Below are positions 15,980 to 23,651 of a DNA stretch of 25,321 nucleotides, piece by piece (position 1 is the first letter of the stretch; every line of letters starts with the position of its first letter). The stretch is from UBA7703 sp034926785 (GTDB lineage: Bacteria > Bacillota > Clostridia > Christensenellales > CAG-138). The notes beneath the pieces are model-generated. The model worked only from the letters and a program-made list of their open reading frames with translations. It had not been told where the DNA came from and did not search any database. The stretch lies in assembly GCA_034926785.1 (NCBI GenBank), contig JAYFQU010000008.1:1-25321 (forward strand), in the 5' to 3' direction. The position numbers and the translations under genes were made by a program.

Positions 15980-16009
15980 TTGCGATATTCCCGACAACTA
16001 TGGTATTCT
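15980..16009 (+). promoter_or_regulatory. Promoter of the E2-like gene
   Basis: TTGCGA (15980-15985), 18 bp, TATTCT (16004-16009), with TGG before the -10 (extended -10). Confidence 0.5.
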
Positions 16010-16044
16010 AGTTGATAAATCGGAAGAAATAGGCAGGTATTCCA

Positions 16045-16881
16045 ATGCGTAAGGACGGCAAACGCGTAACAGACGCGAACCCCATCTATACGGTGATGCC
16101 GTATATTCTCAAATACCGCTATGATGCGATGAATATGATCGAAGTCGATATTCCCATCTCGCCCATGCAAACCTATCTCAACGAAAAGCGCAAGCAGGGC
16201 TACCGCTTTTCGCATCTTGGGCTTGTGCTCGCGGCCTATCTCCGCACCGCTGCGGAATATCCGCTTTTAAACCGCTTCATCGCCAACAAGCGCATCTATC
16301 AGCGTAACGAATTCTCCATCGCGATGGTGGTCTTAAAGCCGGGCGAGCTCGACGGCACGATGAGCAAGATGTATTTTCAAATGGAGGACGACATCTTCCG
16401 GGTGCACGAAATCATGGATGGCTATGTCAGCGACAACCGCGCGGAGGGCGACACCAACGCGACGGACGATATTGTGCGCACACTTTTAAAAATCCCCGGT
16501 TTGGTGAACTTCGGCGTCGGCCTGCTCAAGGTTATGGATCGCTATGGTTTGCTGCCAAAGGGCCTCATCAAGGCAAGCCCGTTTCACGCGAGCCTGACCA
16601 TCAGCAACCTCGCGAGCATCCGCACCAACCACATCTATCATCACGTGTACGAGTTTGGCACGACAAGCATCCTGATCACGCTCGGCAACATGCGCGAGGT
16701 GCCCGTGCGTAAGGGCGAAGAGATCGTCTTCGAGCGCTCACTCCCGATGGGCGTCGTCATGGACGAGCGCATCTGCTCCGGCAGTTACTTTGCCGCCGTG
16801 TTCCGCCGGTTTAAGCAGTATCTGACCAATCCCGAGCTGCTCGAGGGGCCGCCAAAGATCGTCAATACCACGCTGAAGTGA
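16045..16881 (+). CDS. E2-type acyltransferase (CAT fold) homologue lacking the catalytic motif
   Basis: A 278-residue protein matching the catalytic domain of 2-oxoacid dehydrogenase E2 subunits, without lipoyl or E1/E3-binding domains. Family landmarks are FSHLGLVLAAYLRTAAEYPL (55-74), NRFIANKRIYQRNEFSIAMV (76-95), SLTISNLASI (183-192), ILITLGNM (209-216) and the end segment RFKQYLTNPELLEGPP (255-270). The usual active-site HxxxDG reads DERICSG (240-246): His is Glu and the Asp before Gly is Ser. Classical acyl transfer by this site is therefore unlikely. No pyruvate dehydrogenase genes are nearby. The role is unknown, perhaps structural or a changed chemistry. Confidence 0.85.
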   Translation: MRKDGKRVTDANPIYTVMPYILKYRYDAMNMIEVDIPISPMQTYLNEKRKQGYRFSHLGLVLAAYLRTAAEYPLLNRFIANKRIYQRNEFSIAMVVLKPGELDGTMSKMYFQMEDDIFRVHEIMDGYVSDNRAEGDTNATDDIVRTLLKIPGLVNFGVGLLKVMDRYGLLPKGLIKASPFHASLTISNLASIRTNHIYHHVYEFGTTSILITLGNMREVPVRKGEEIVFERSLPMGVVMDERICSGSYFAAVFRRFKQYLTNPELLEGPPKIVNTTLK

Positions 16882-16900
16882 GAAACGCGCAGCAAGCAAG

Positions 16901-16928
16901 GGCGGCGGGGCAACACTTGCCCGCCGCC
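16901..16928 (+). terminator. Left hairpin of locus B (no T-tract)
   Basis: A 28-bp hairpin with GGCGGCGGG / CCCGCCGCC arms lies 20 bp after the E2-like gene. It is followed by TCAG and the type I repeat instead of T residues. An almost identical hairpin (one difference, same orientation) is at 17102-17129. Confidence 0.8.
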
Positions 16929-17101
16929 TCAGCCCATCGACAAAGTCCTGCGGACTCTGCCGATGGGTTTTACTTTGGGTTAAAATGACGGGAATCGCGC
17001 CATTTTTTCACAAATTCGGCGAATGAATCGCCAAATTTGAAGGAACATGGGGGATTTTCGAAATCCCCCACCCCCCCCTACTGGGTTTGTTGATGCTCTG
17101 G
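16929..17101 (+). repeat. Type I dispersed repeat, copy B (complete)
   Basis: The only complete near-consensus copy, about 171 bp. It opens with a CCCATCG...CGATGGG hairpin (16933-16967) enclosing AAAGTCC/GGACT, then shows the same four hairpins as copy A (16961-17099). Differences from A are a C-to-G near 16990 and C8 in place of AAC5 (one extra base, frame-shifting any short frame). It is flanked by directly repeated terminator hairpins. Confidence 0.9.
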
Positions 17102-17140
17102 GGCGGCGGGGCAGCACTTGCCCGCCGCCTGTTTCTTTTG
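17102..17140 (+). terminator. Intrinsic terminator, right hairpin of locus B
   Basis: The 9-bp GC stem at 17102-17129 is followed by TGTTTCTTTT. It is a near-exact direct repeat of 16901-16928 and keeps the T-rich tail which the left one lacks. Confidence 0.85.
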
Positions 17141-17162
17141 CCGCCGTTCTTGGCGCAATTCG

Positions 17163-17191
17163 TTGCGAAGAAAGGCATATCATGGTAAAAT
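17163..17191 (+). promoter_or_regulatory. Promoter of the homocysteine methyltransferase-like gene
   Basis: TTGCGA (17163-17168), 17 bp, TAAAAT (17186-17191), with TGG before the -10. It lies just behind the locus B terminator. No riboswitch fits in the 24-base leader. Confidence 0.6.
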
Positions 17192-17215
17192 CGACCAAAC
17201 AAGGAGTAACGCATC

Positions 17216-18085
17216 ATGGGATTTTTAGACGCTTTTTCTAAAAAACACCTCGTTTTTGACGGCGGATTCGGCACCATGCTGTTCGCCGCCGGGCTGCCCG
17301 CGGGGCATTCGCCCGATGGCTGGAACATTACAAATCCGGACGCGGTGCGCGCGGTACACGCCGCCTATCTCGCGGCGGGAGCCGAGGTCGTTACCACAAA
17401 CACCTTTGGCAGCAACGCCCCGCGCCAGAGGCGCGGCAAGGCGAGCCCCGCTGAACTTGTCACAGCCGGGGTCAGAATCGCGAAGGAAGCCGTCGCCGCC
17501 TCCGGCAGGCAGGCATATGTCGCGTTGGATATCGGCCCGCTGGGGGAGTTTATCGAGCCGCTGGGCGACCTCACCGAGGAGGAGGCGCTCGCCTTCTTCC
17601 GCGAACCCGTCGAGGCGGGTGCGGCTGCTGGCGCGGACTGCATCCTGATTGAAACCATGGGCGTGCTGGACGAGGCGATCCTTGCCATCCGGGCCGCGCA
17701 GGCGTACGGCGGCGGTCTGCCCGTGCTCTGCACCTTAACCTATGACCAGAACGGTCGTCTGATGACCGGGGAACCGATTGAGAAAGTCGTCGCCGCGCTG
17801 GAGGAGGCGGGTGTGGACGCACTCGGCTGCAACTGCGGCGTCGGGCCGGAGCAGTTGGTTTCGCTGCTGCCGCGCTTTATCGCCTGCGCAAATAGGCCGC
17901 TCGTCATGCAGCCCAACGCGGGCCTGCCGGAATATCGAGACGGGCAGACGGTCTATCTCTGCGGGCCGGAGGCGTTCGCGGCTGAGATGCAAAAGCTCTC
18001 CGAAGGCGGCGTCTGGGGACTCGGCGGCTGCTGCGGAACCACACCGGCGCATATCGCGCTCGTCTCCGCGCTCGTAAACGGTTAA
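17216..18085 (+). CDS. Homocysteine S-methyltransferase family protein
   Basis: A 289-residue TIM-barrel enzyme equal to the homocysteine-binding domain of MetH, as a stand-alone protein. Landmarks are FDGGFGTML (14-22), TTNTFGSN (60-67), DIGPLGEF (105-112), DCILIETM (141-148) and the three zinc-binding cysteines in GCNCG (Cys207) and GGCCGT (Cys272, Cys273). It would transfer a methyl group to homocysteine to give methionine. The donor (S-methylmethionine, or methyl-cobalamin through separate domains) cannot be decided, and no cobalamin, folate or MetF partner is in the window. AAGGAG precedes the ATG. An AEC transporter follows 74 bp later. Confidence 0.92.
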   Translation: MGFLDAFSKKHLVFDGGFGTMLFAAGLPAGHSPDGWNITNPDAVRAVHAAYLAAGAEVVTTNTFGSNAPRQRRGKASPAELVTAGVRIAKEAVAASGRQAYVALDIGPLGEFIEPLGDLTEEEALAFFREPVEAGAAAGADCILIETMGVLDEAILAIRAAQAYGGGLPVLCTLTYDQNGRLMTGEPIEKVVAALEEAGVDALGCNCGVGPEQLVSLLPRFIACANRPLVMQPNAGLPEYRDGQTVYLCGPEAFAAEMQKLSEGGVWGLGGCCGTTPAHIALVSALVNG

Positions 18086-18159
18086 CGCCATCTTCCCGCA
18101 GTCAGCGGGCGGTCGTATGTCCACACACGGGAATCCTGCAGCCAAATTGGAGTGTCATC

Positions 18160-19089
18160 ATGCAAAACATCGCATCCATCCTGAAAATTGTGCTCCCGCT
18201 TATTCTCTCTCTCGCAATCGGTTTCTTCGCGCGGCGGCGTTCCCTGTTAAGCGCCGAAGCCATCGAAGGCATGAAGACCTTCGTAATGAAATTCGCGCTC
18301 CCCGCGATGCTCTTCGGGCTCTTCTTCACGGCGGAATACTCGGTGAGCGTCCTGCTCTTTGCGGCCACGATGTTCACCCTCGGCTTTGTCGGGCTTGGAC
18401 TTGGCTTCCTGATCGGCAAGCCGCTGGAAAATCGCAGCCCGATGCTCAAATTTATGACCGCCGGCTGGGAGGTCGGCATGCTTGGCTACGCGCTCTATGC
18501 GCTGCTTTTCGGCACGGAAAACCTGCGCTACATGGCGCTGATGGACTTTGGCCAGGTGCTTTTCGTCTTCTCCGGCTTCATCGCCGCGCTGAACGCGAGA
18601 ACCGGTCGCCCGCTCAAGGAGTCCCTCAAATCCCTGCTGCCGAACCCTGTCCCGTGGGCGATGGTCTCCGGCGCGGTGCTCGCAATCCTTGGTGTTTCCC
18701 GCGCGCTGGAACCCTCCGGCATCACGGGGGTGATCACCTCGGTATGCAACTTCATCTCCGCGCCGCTCTCCTGCCTGATCTTCATCGTGGTTGGCTACGG
18801 CATCGAGTTTTCCAAGAAAAACATGGCGACGGCGGTTCTCTCCGCCGTGATGCGCACGCTCGTCTGCGGCGCGCTCTGCGTCGTCGCCCTGCTCTTCATC
18901 GGGACGTTCATCCCCCTCTCCGACCCGATGCGCTGGGCGATTATCGTGATCTTCCTCACCCCCGCGCCATTTATTCTCACCATGTATACCAACAACGAGC
19001 AGGAGCGCGCGGATGTCTCCATGTCGCTCTCGCTTCAGACGCTGGTCTCCGTGCTCGCGTTCATCATCATCGCCATCGTCCGGCTATAG
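18160..19089 (+). CDS. AEC family transporter (auxin efflux carrier-like)
   Basis: A 309-residue integral membrane protein with about ten hydrophobic helices and a central polar loop, typical of bacterial AEC permeases. Landmarks are ILKIVLPLILSLAIGFFARR (6-25), FVMKFALPAMLFGLFF in the second/third helix, AGWEVGMLGYALYALLFG in the middle, and the C-terminal DPMRWAIIVIFLTPAPFILT. Bacterial members export or import small organic acids or amino acids. Position behind the homocysteine methyltransferase suggests co-transcription, but a methionine-related substrate is only a guess. GGAG lies 10 bp ahead of the ATG. Confidence 0.88.
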   Translation: MQNIASILKIVLPLILSLAIGFFARRRSLLSAEAIEGMKTFVMKFALPAMLFGLFFTAEYSVSVLLFAATMFTLGFVGLGLGFLIGKPLENRSPMLKFMTAGWEVGMLGYALYALLFGTENLRYMALMDFGQVLFVFSGFIAALNARTGRPLKESLKSLLPNPVPWAMVSGAVLAILGVSRALEPSGITGVITSVCNFISAPLSCLIFIVVGYGIEFSKKNMATAVLSAVMRTLVCGALCVVALLFIGTFIPLSDPMRWAIIVIFLTPAPFILTMYTNNEQERADVSMSLSLQTLVSVLAFIIIAIVRL

Positions 19090-19106
19090 GGTCCCTTTAG
19101 ACGCGC

Positions 19107-19136
19107 AACGCCGCCTTCCAACCGGAGGGCGGCGTT
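19107..19136 (+). terminator. Left hairpin of locus C (no T-tract)
   Basis: A 30-bp hairpin with AACGCCGCC / GGCGGCGTT arms lies 17 bp after the AEC gene. It is followed by CAGTCTGTC, the start of the type II repeat. It is repeated exactly, in the same orientation, at 19335-19364. Confidence 0.8.
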
Positions 19137-19334
19137 CAGTCTGTCAAAAACGTCCCGGGGGATTGTTAAGGGCCGCAGTCCTTAACCCATCGGTTCCGGC
19201 TGCGGCGGCTTTGCCACCGCAACGGATCGCCCGGAATCGGGCGGTTTCTTCGCAGCTCTTTGCCGTTCGGAGTCCGGAGAACGAGAGGCAAAGAGCGGTT
19301 GTCCCGTCAAAAAACTCGTTTTTTTGACGGCCTC
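19137..19334 (+). repeat. Type II dispersed repeat, copy C
   Basis: A ~198-bp element homologous to 164-357. Hairpins are GTTAAGG/CCTTAAC (19165-19186), TGCGG/CCGCA and CGCCCG/CGGGCG in the middle, CTCTTTGCC/GGCAAAGAG (19256-19295) enclosing CGTTC/GAACG, and CCGTCAAAAAA / TTTTTTTGACGG (19304-19330). It is non-coding and sits between the convergent AEC and galK genes, flanked by an identical 30-bp direct repeat. Confidence 0.9.
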
Positions 19335-19364
19335 AACGCCGCCTTCCAACCGGAGGGCGGCGTT
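19335..19364. terminator. Right hairpin of locus C
   Basis: An exact 30-bp duplicate of 19107-19136, followed by GTTTGC on the plus strand. It lies 22 bp beyond the galK stop and may serve both convergent genes. The T-tract is weak on either side. Confidence 0.65.
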
Positions 19365-19386
19365 GTTTGCGCGCTGGCCAAAAGAG

Positions 19387-20652
19387 TTATCCGATCTTTG
19401 CGCCGCCGACGGGGCGCACAGCGAAGCGATAGCAGCAGCCCGGTCCGAATGCTCGCTCCATCTCATATTGATACGCCTCCACCATTCCCAGCGGCACAAG
19501 CGCCTGAATGGTTCCCGCAAATCCGCCGCCATGCACGCGCCAGGCTCCGTGTTTGCCCAGCACCCGCTCGGAGAGCGCGAGCGCGAGCGCAAGACCGCGT
19601 TCGGAAACATCTGTCGGGCAGACGTTTTGCAGCTGCATAAAGCTGGAGCGTCCGCTCTCATTCATCAGTTGACGGAAGGTCTCGATGTCCTGCTTACGCA
19701 GCGCCTCCGCCTGCTGCGGCACGCGCGCGTTATCGCCAAAGAAATGCATGGCGCGCAGCACCGCGCGGTCGGAGACGGCCTTCCGGAGCTGGCCGAGGGA
19801 GGCATAAAAATCACCCTCGTTCACCTCGCGCAGAACGGTCTTGCCAAAGAAACGCGCAACTTCGCCCATCTCCTTGGTCACCGCCGCATACTCCGGCGTG
19901 AGATCCGCATGGTTACCGCCGCAATTAACGATGCAGATGGCGTAGCCAAGCGCATTGAGATCGCAGTCCACCTTCTCAATCTTCGGCTGCTCCGGCTGTT
20001 CAAAATCGATGGTGATGAATCCGCCAACCGCGCAGGCCAATTGATCCATAAGCCCGCTGGGCTTGCCGAAATGTTTGTTCTCCGCATATTTGCTCGCGAG
20101 CGCCTGTTCCACGGGCGGAATCTGCCCGTCGTTGTAAAGCTCGGAAAAGATGGTACAGACCAGGATGCTGAACGCCGCGCTGGAGGAGAGGCCCGAACCC
20201 TTCGGTACATCCGAAGCAGTCACCGCATCAAATCCGCCAATCTTTCGCCCGCCGAGCTGGAATTTCTCCGCAATGCCGCGTACCAGCGCCTCGCTCGCGT
20301 TCTGCTCCGCCTCGTCCGGCGCAAGCTGATCGAGCGACACGCAGAGTGGCGTGTATCCGCGCGAGTGGATGCGGACAATATTGTCGCTTCGCTTTGCGGC
20401 CACCGCGCGCGTGTCCATGGTCACCGCCGCCGCGAGCACGCGCCCAAGCTGATGATCCGTATGGTTGCCGCCAATCTCGCTGCGCCCCGGCGCGGAAAAC
20501 AGCGCGGCGCCGTCGTTTGTTCCAAACGCGCCCTCAAACGCATCCGCCAGCGCGGCATATTTCACCTTTTGCGCTTCAAAAGCGTCTCCGTAGAGGTGTT
20601 TTAGGGTAGGATCGAATTCTCCATTGGTGAGTTTCTCTCGAATCGGCAGCAT
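19387..20652 (-). CDS. galK: Galactokinase (GHMP kinase family)
   Basis: A 421-residue cytoplasmic sugar kinase that would phosphorylate galactose at C1 (Leloir pathway). Motif 1 is GRSEIGGNHTDHQLG (56-70), the ATP-loop motif 2 is KGSGLSSSAA (151-160), the catalytic Asp lies in SGLMDQ (Asp203), and motif 3 is VHGGGFAGTI (373-382). In classical galactokinases motif 1 reads GEHTDY; here the Glu is Asn (63) and Tyr is His, a variant I believe is common in Clostridia. The start at 20652 is preferred because GGAGG lies 10 bp ahead; the ATG at 20670 overlaps that site. galT and galE are not in the window. It is co-transcribed behind the DUF819 gene. Confidence 0.9.
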   Translation of the reverse strand: MLPIREKLTNGEFDPTLKHLYGDAFEAQKVKYAALADAFEGAFGTNDGAALFSAPGRSEIGGNHTDHQLGRVLAAAVTMDTRAVAAKRSDNIVRIHSRGYTPLCVSLDQLAPDEAEQNASEALVRGIAEKFQLGGRKIGGFDAVTASDVPKGSGLSSSAAFSILVCTIFSELYNDGQIPPVEQALASKYAENKHFGKPSGLMDQLACAVGGFITIDFEQPEQPKIEKVDCDLNALGYAICIVNCGGNHADLTPEYAAVTKEMGEVARFFGKTVLREVNEGDFYASLGQLRKAVSDRAVLRAMHFFGDNARVPQQAEALRKQDIETFRQLMNESGRSSFMQLQNVCPTDVSERGLALALALSERVLGKHGAWRVHGGGFAGTIQALVPLGMVEAYQYEMERAFGPGCCYRFAVRPVGGAKIG

Positions 20653-20706
20653 TGTTTTAGCGCCTCCCATTTCCTGTTCGGTCTGTGATCCCGCTTTTCT
20701 TTTATT

Positions 20707-21864
20707 TTAACCGCCAATGAACTTGAGCGCAATGGCGGTGCCAATGCCGAGATAATTTCCGATGGCATAGCCAAGAATACCGCAGATTAACCCCGGCAGC
20801 ACCACCTCGCGGTTATCCATCGCATCCGCAACGGGAATGATAAACGCGGGGCCGTAGATACCCGCCGTAGAGGTGATCAGCGAGGTGTCGGCATCTATCT
20901 GAAAGATTCTGCACAGGATCAGATGAACGATAAGGGAGCCGAACTGCGCGGTTGCAAACATGGCAAGCAGCAATAGCGCCTCTTTGTTAAGCGCGCTGAA
21001 GTGAAACGACATGCCAATGCCGAAGGAGAACATTAAAATCAGATATTGCCCAACCGTATAAGAACCCGGCGCCGAGCGTATCTTCTTAATAAACGAAAAC
21101 CCGATGCCGAGCGTTGTGACCACCAGCATGATAATGACGACGTCCAGTTTGCCTGTGATGAGCAACGCGAGCCCCGCGGCAATCGCGAGGGAAAGCACGG
21201 CGAGCAGCACCACGGGGACATGCCGCAGAATTGTCTTGAGCGCAAAGGGCTCTTTTTCCGGCACAAAGCTCTTCTCCAACTGCGCGATATAGCCCGCGTC
21301 CGCAGTCGCATCCACCCGGGTAAACGGCTTAAGAAATGCCCGGGCGAGCCGCGGCATCACCGAGATCAGCAAAAGGAAATAGAAGCCGCCGACCACCACA
21401 TCCGACGCGTTTGCCAGCACAATATGCGAGTCGCTGACGTTCAGCGCCGCGCCGATTGCCATCAGGTTCGGGGTTCCGCCCGTGTAGAGGCCAATCATCA
21501 TTCCGGCGTACTTATACGCTTCCGGAATGAGGTTTCGATAGAAGAAATAGGATGCCCCTGCAACCAGCGTCACCGCGATGACAACCAGGATAAAGGAGTT
21601 CAGCATGGGTTTTGCGAGGCGCTTGACGCCGGATAGGTCCGCCGAAAAAAGAATCAGAGGAATTGCGATGGGAACCAGAATCTCTGAGATGCTCATGGCA
21701 ATCTTGGTATCGGGAATGAACAGGCTCGCCAGAATCCCGCCCGCGTAACAGAGAAACACAGGCCCCAGCATGCCGAGAATTTTTACTCGTTTGGAGAGCG
21801 ATATCATCAGTCTTGGTCCAAGCGCCATGATGAGCACCACCAGAATATTCCACACGATCGTCAT
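20707..21864 (-). CDS. DUF819 family membrane protein
   Basis: A 385-residue integral membrane protein of the DUF819 (YjcL-like) family with about ten to twelve helices. Characteristic stretches are MLGPVFLCYAGGILASLFIP (32-51), VPIAIPLILFSADL (64-77), YAGMMIGLYTGGTPNLMAIG (119-138) and, near the end, TAGIYGPAFIIPVADAM. Its transport substrate is unknown. The hydrophilic loop before KTILRHVPVVLL divides it into two halves. The start at 21864 has GGGGAGGGG 7 bp upstream; an ATG at 21885 lies ahead of that site. The gap to galK is 54 bp, so a sugar-related role is conceivable but unproven. Confidence 0.85.
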   Translation of the reverse strand: MTIVWNILVVLIMALGPRLMISLSKRVKILGMLGPVFLCYAGGILASLFIPDTKIAMSISEILVPIAIPLILFSADLSGVKRLAKPMLNSFILVVIAVTLVAGASYFFYRNLIPEAYKYAGMMIGLYTGGTPNLMAIGAALNVSDSHIVLANASDVVVGGFYFLLLISVMPRLARAFLKPFTRVDATADAGYIAQLEKSFVPEKEPFALKTILRHVPVVLLAVLSLAIAAGLALLITGKLDVVIIMLVVTTLGIGFSFIKKIRSAPGSYTVGQYLILMFSFGIGMSFHFSALNKEALLLLAMFATAQFGSLIVHLILCRIFQIDADTSLITSTAGIYGPAFIIPVADAMDNREVVLPGLICGILGYAIGNYLGIGTAIALKFIGG

Positions 21865-21899
21865 ACTGAGACCCCTCCCCGCCATTGCTATTTTTCAAC

Positions 21900-21908
21900 A
21901 TTTTACCA
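21900..21908 (-). promoter_or_regulatory. Extended -10 promoter of the DUF819-galK unit
   Basis: The minus strand reads TGGTAAAAT, the same extended -10 as ahead of the homocysteine methyltransferase gene. No clear -35. Confidence 0.45.
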
Positions 21909-21973
21909 TGAATTGTTGCCTGGGTACACCTTGCGGGAACGGTTCGCCCAAACGCCGGTTCGGCACACACACA

Positions 21974-21997
21974 AAGCCGGCGATTATTCGCCGGCTT
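21974..21997 (-). terminator. Terminator of the padR-HAAS-DUF4097 unit
   Basis: AAGCCGGCG and CGCCGGCTT form a 9-bp stem around a 6-base loop, 26 bp after the DUF4097 stop. TTTGTGTGTG follows on the minus strand. Confidence 0.75.
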
Positions 21998-22023
21998 GCA
22001 AACGTTATCGTTCGATTTTAGGG

Positions 22024-23004
22024 TTAGTATTTCTGAATCTTGAGGTTGCCGCTGACCGTGTTGCAGCGGAAGTTTGCGCTTCCGTCCCCAACGGTGACGC
22101 GATCGCTCCCGATGGTTCCGGGGAAGTCGCAGCTGATCGATCCGCTGACCGAATCCAAGCTCGCGGTAAAGCTCGCGCTCTCCGGCAGGGCGATGATGAT
22201 GTTTCCGCTCACGCCGTCCACCTCGATCTTATCCGGCAAAACGAGGCAATCCAGACGCGTTTCACCGGAGACGGTATCCACGTCGATCCGCGCAAATTCG
22301 CCGGTGAGATGGATGCTGCCGCTGACGTTGTCCACACTGACGCTGTTCGCTTTGGTGTTTTCCGTGACGACCGCGCCGCTCGTGGTATCCAGTTCCAGAT
22401 CCTCGGTGGCGACATCGAGGCAGGTGATCTTGCCGGAGACGGTGTCCATCTCCGTCTTAGCGCCATATACGCCGGTCACGTTGATATCCGCCGAGACGGA
22501 ATCAATCTCCACATCCTGCAGCAAACCAATCAACGAGGCGGGAACCTCCATGGTCAGATCCTTTGCCGGTATATTGGCGTCTCCGTTAAACCAGTTGAAG
22601 ATATTGTCGATATCCTGGCAATAGCGAATCTGGAGTGTGCCGCTGTCGGAAACGCTATAGCGCATCTTCTGGCGGTCGGTCAGGCTGCGATAGGAAGACT
22701 CATGGAACACGATGTCGCTGCCGCTGCCGACGACGAGATTGACACTGCCCGCAACCCAGTCGATTTTGATCTTTTGGATTGCGCTCGCCGCAACCTTTGC
22801 CTCGTCGGAAACGATGATTTCTGTGGAGTTCGAGTCTACACCGCTAGAGGAATAGGTTGTGCGGTCTACGATATTATCCACCCAACCGCCCCAGCCAAGA
22901 CGGCTGAAGATATTGTTGCCGGTGAGCAGTACGACCAGGATTGCGGTGAGGAGCACCGCGATCACGAGGCCAATAATGATTCGAATAATACCTGCTGTAC
23001 GCAT
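22024..23004 (-). CDS. DUF4097-type beta-repeat membrane-anchored protein
   Basis: A 326-residue protein with one N-terminal membrane helix (about 7-28) and an extracellular part. The latter forms a ladder of ~20-residue beta repeats typical of DUF4097. Turn motifs recur as DSVSADI, DTVSGKI, DTTSGAV, DNVSGSI, DTVSGET, DGVSGNI, DSVSGSI and NTVSGNL. A Ser/Asn-rich linker precedes the domain. Such proteins usually follow PadR and HAAS-type genes, as here, and are thought to act at the cell envelope. The start at 23004 follows a G-rich ribosome site; reading further upstream would overlap the previous gene. It is last of three genes. Confidence 0.85.
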   Translation of the reverse strand: MRTAGIIRIIIGLVIAVLLTAILVVLLTGNNIFSRLGWGGWVDNIVDRTTYSSSGVDSNSTEIIVSDEAKVAASAIQKIKIDWVAGSVNLVVGSGSDIVFHESSYRSLTDRQKMRYSVSDSGTLQIRYCQDIDNIFNWFNGDANIPAKDLTMEVPASLIGLLQDVEIDSVSADINVTGVYGAKTEMDTVSGKITCLDVATEDLELDTTSGAVVTENTKANSVSVDNVSGSIHLTGEFARIDVDTVSGETRLDCLVLPDKIEVDGVSGNIIIALPESASFTASLDSVSGSISCDFPGTIGSDRVTVGDGSANFRCNTVSGNLKIQKY

Positions 23005-23021
23005 GGTGAATGATTCCCCCC

Positions 23022-23651
23022 TTATTGTTTGAGCATGAAGATGCCGCGAATCAGAGAAGCGATGGCCGCCGCGATCAAGAAGATGATCCAGGTGATGTGC
23101 CAGGCTCCGGTCATGAAGCTCACAACGATGTAAACGCACACCGCGATCAGCCAGAACGATCCGATAATGGCTTCCGACGCCTTGTTCTTTTGTTTGTGAT
23201 TTTGCTTCCATTCCTTAAACTCTTCCACCATAGTGTCGTCCGCCTTGACATAACGCTCGCGGGTGACGCCGTTGTAGATGAGCAGCGCGGTCGCTACCGC
23301 AACGAACAGGAAGAGTACCATGATACCCATTTCGTTCTGAATCACAATGACCGGCACGGGGCAGAGGATATAGAGCGCGATCGCAACGGCGGTCAGGATG
23401 GCGGAGCGTTTCCTGCTCTTCTCTCCCTCGATATGTTTTTCTCCGCTCAGGCCGGAGATCAGGCTATCCACGTCGCCAATGCTCGCGATTGCGATATTGT
23501 AGGCGGACTCTTCGTTCTTTCCCTCGGCGAGCAAGTCATTATATTTATCGGTCAGGTTTTGATACATCTCTTCCTTGAGTTCCACCGCGCGAACCGTCGA
23601 GGGCGCGTTCGCAAACAGGTCTTCAATATAGCGTCTTAATTTCTCGTTCAT
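23022..23651 (-). CDS. HAAS/permease prefix-domain membrane protein
   Basis: A 209-residue protein. The N-terminal ~80 residues are a soluble helical HAAS-like (permease prefix) domain: LRRYIEDLFANAPSTVRAVE (5-24), then LTDKYNDLLAEGKNEESAYN (33-52) and GDVDSLISGL (59-68). Four membrane helices follow in two pairs, about 85-125 and 160-207, separated by a charged loop (VEEFKEWKQNHKQKNK). Such proteins pair with PadR regulators; the HAAS domain is thought to sense or bridge signals to the regulator. Its start overlaps the padR stop (ATGA), indicating coupling. Confidence 0.85.
   Translation of the reverse strand: MNEKLRRYIEDLFANAPSTVRAVELKEEMYQNLTDKYNDLLAEGKNEESAYNIAIASIGDVDSLISGLSGEKHIEGEKSRKRSAILTAVAIALYILCPVPVIVIQNEMGIMVLFLFVAVATALLIYNGVTRERYVKADDTMVEEFKEWKQNHKQKNKASEAIIGSFWLIAVCVYIVVSFMTGAWHITWIIFLIAAAIASLIRGIFMLKQ

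Noticed and set aside
17131..17215. A SAM or other methionine-type riboswitch ahead of the homocysteine methyltransferase gene
   Set aside because: The promoter lies so close that only about 24 bases of leader remain, and no riboswitch core is visible.
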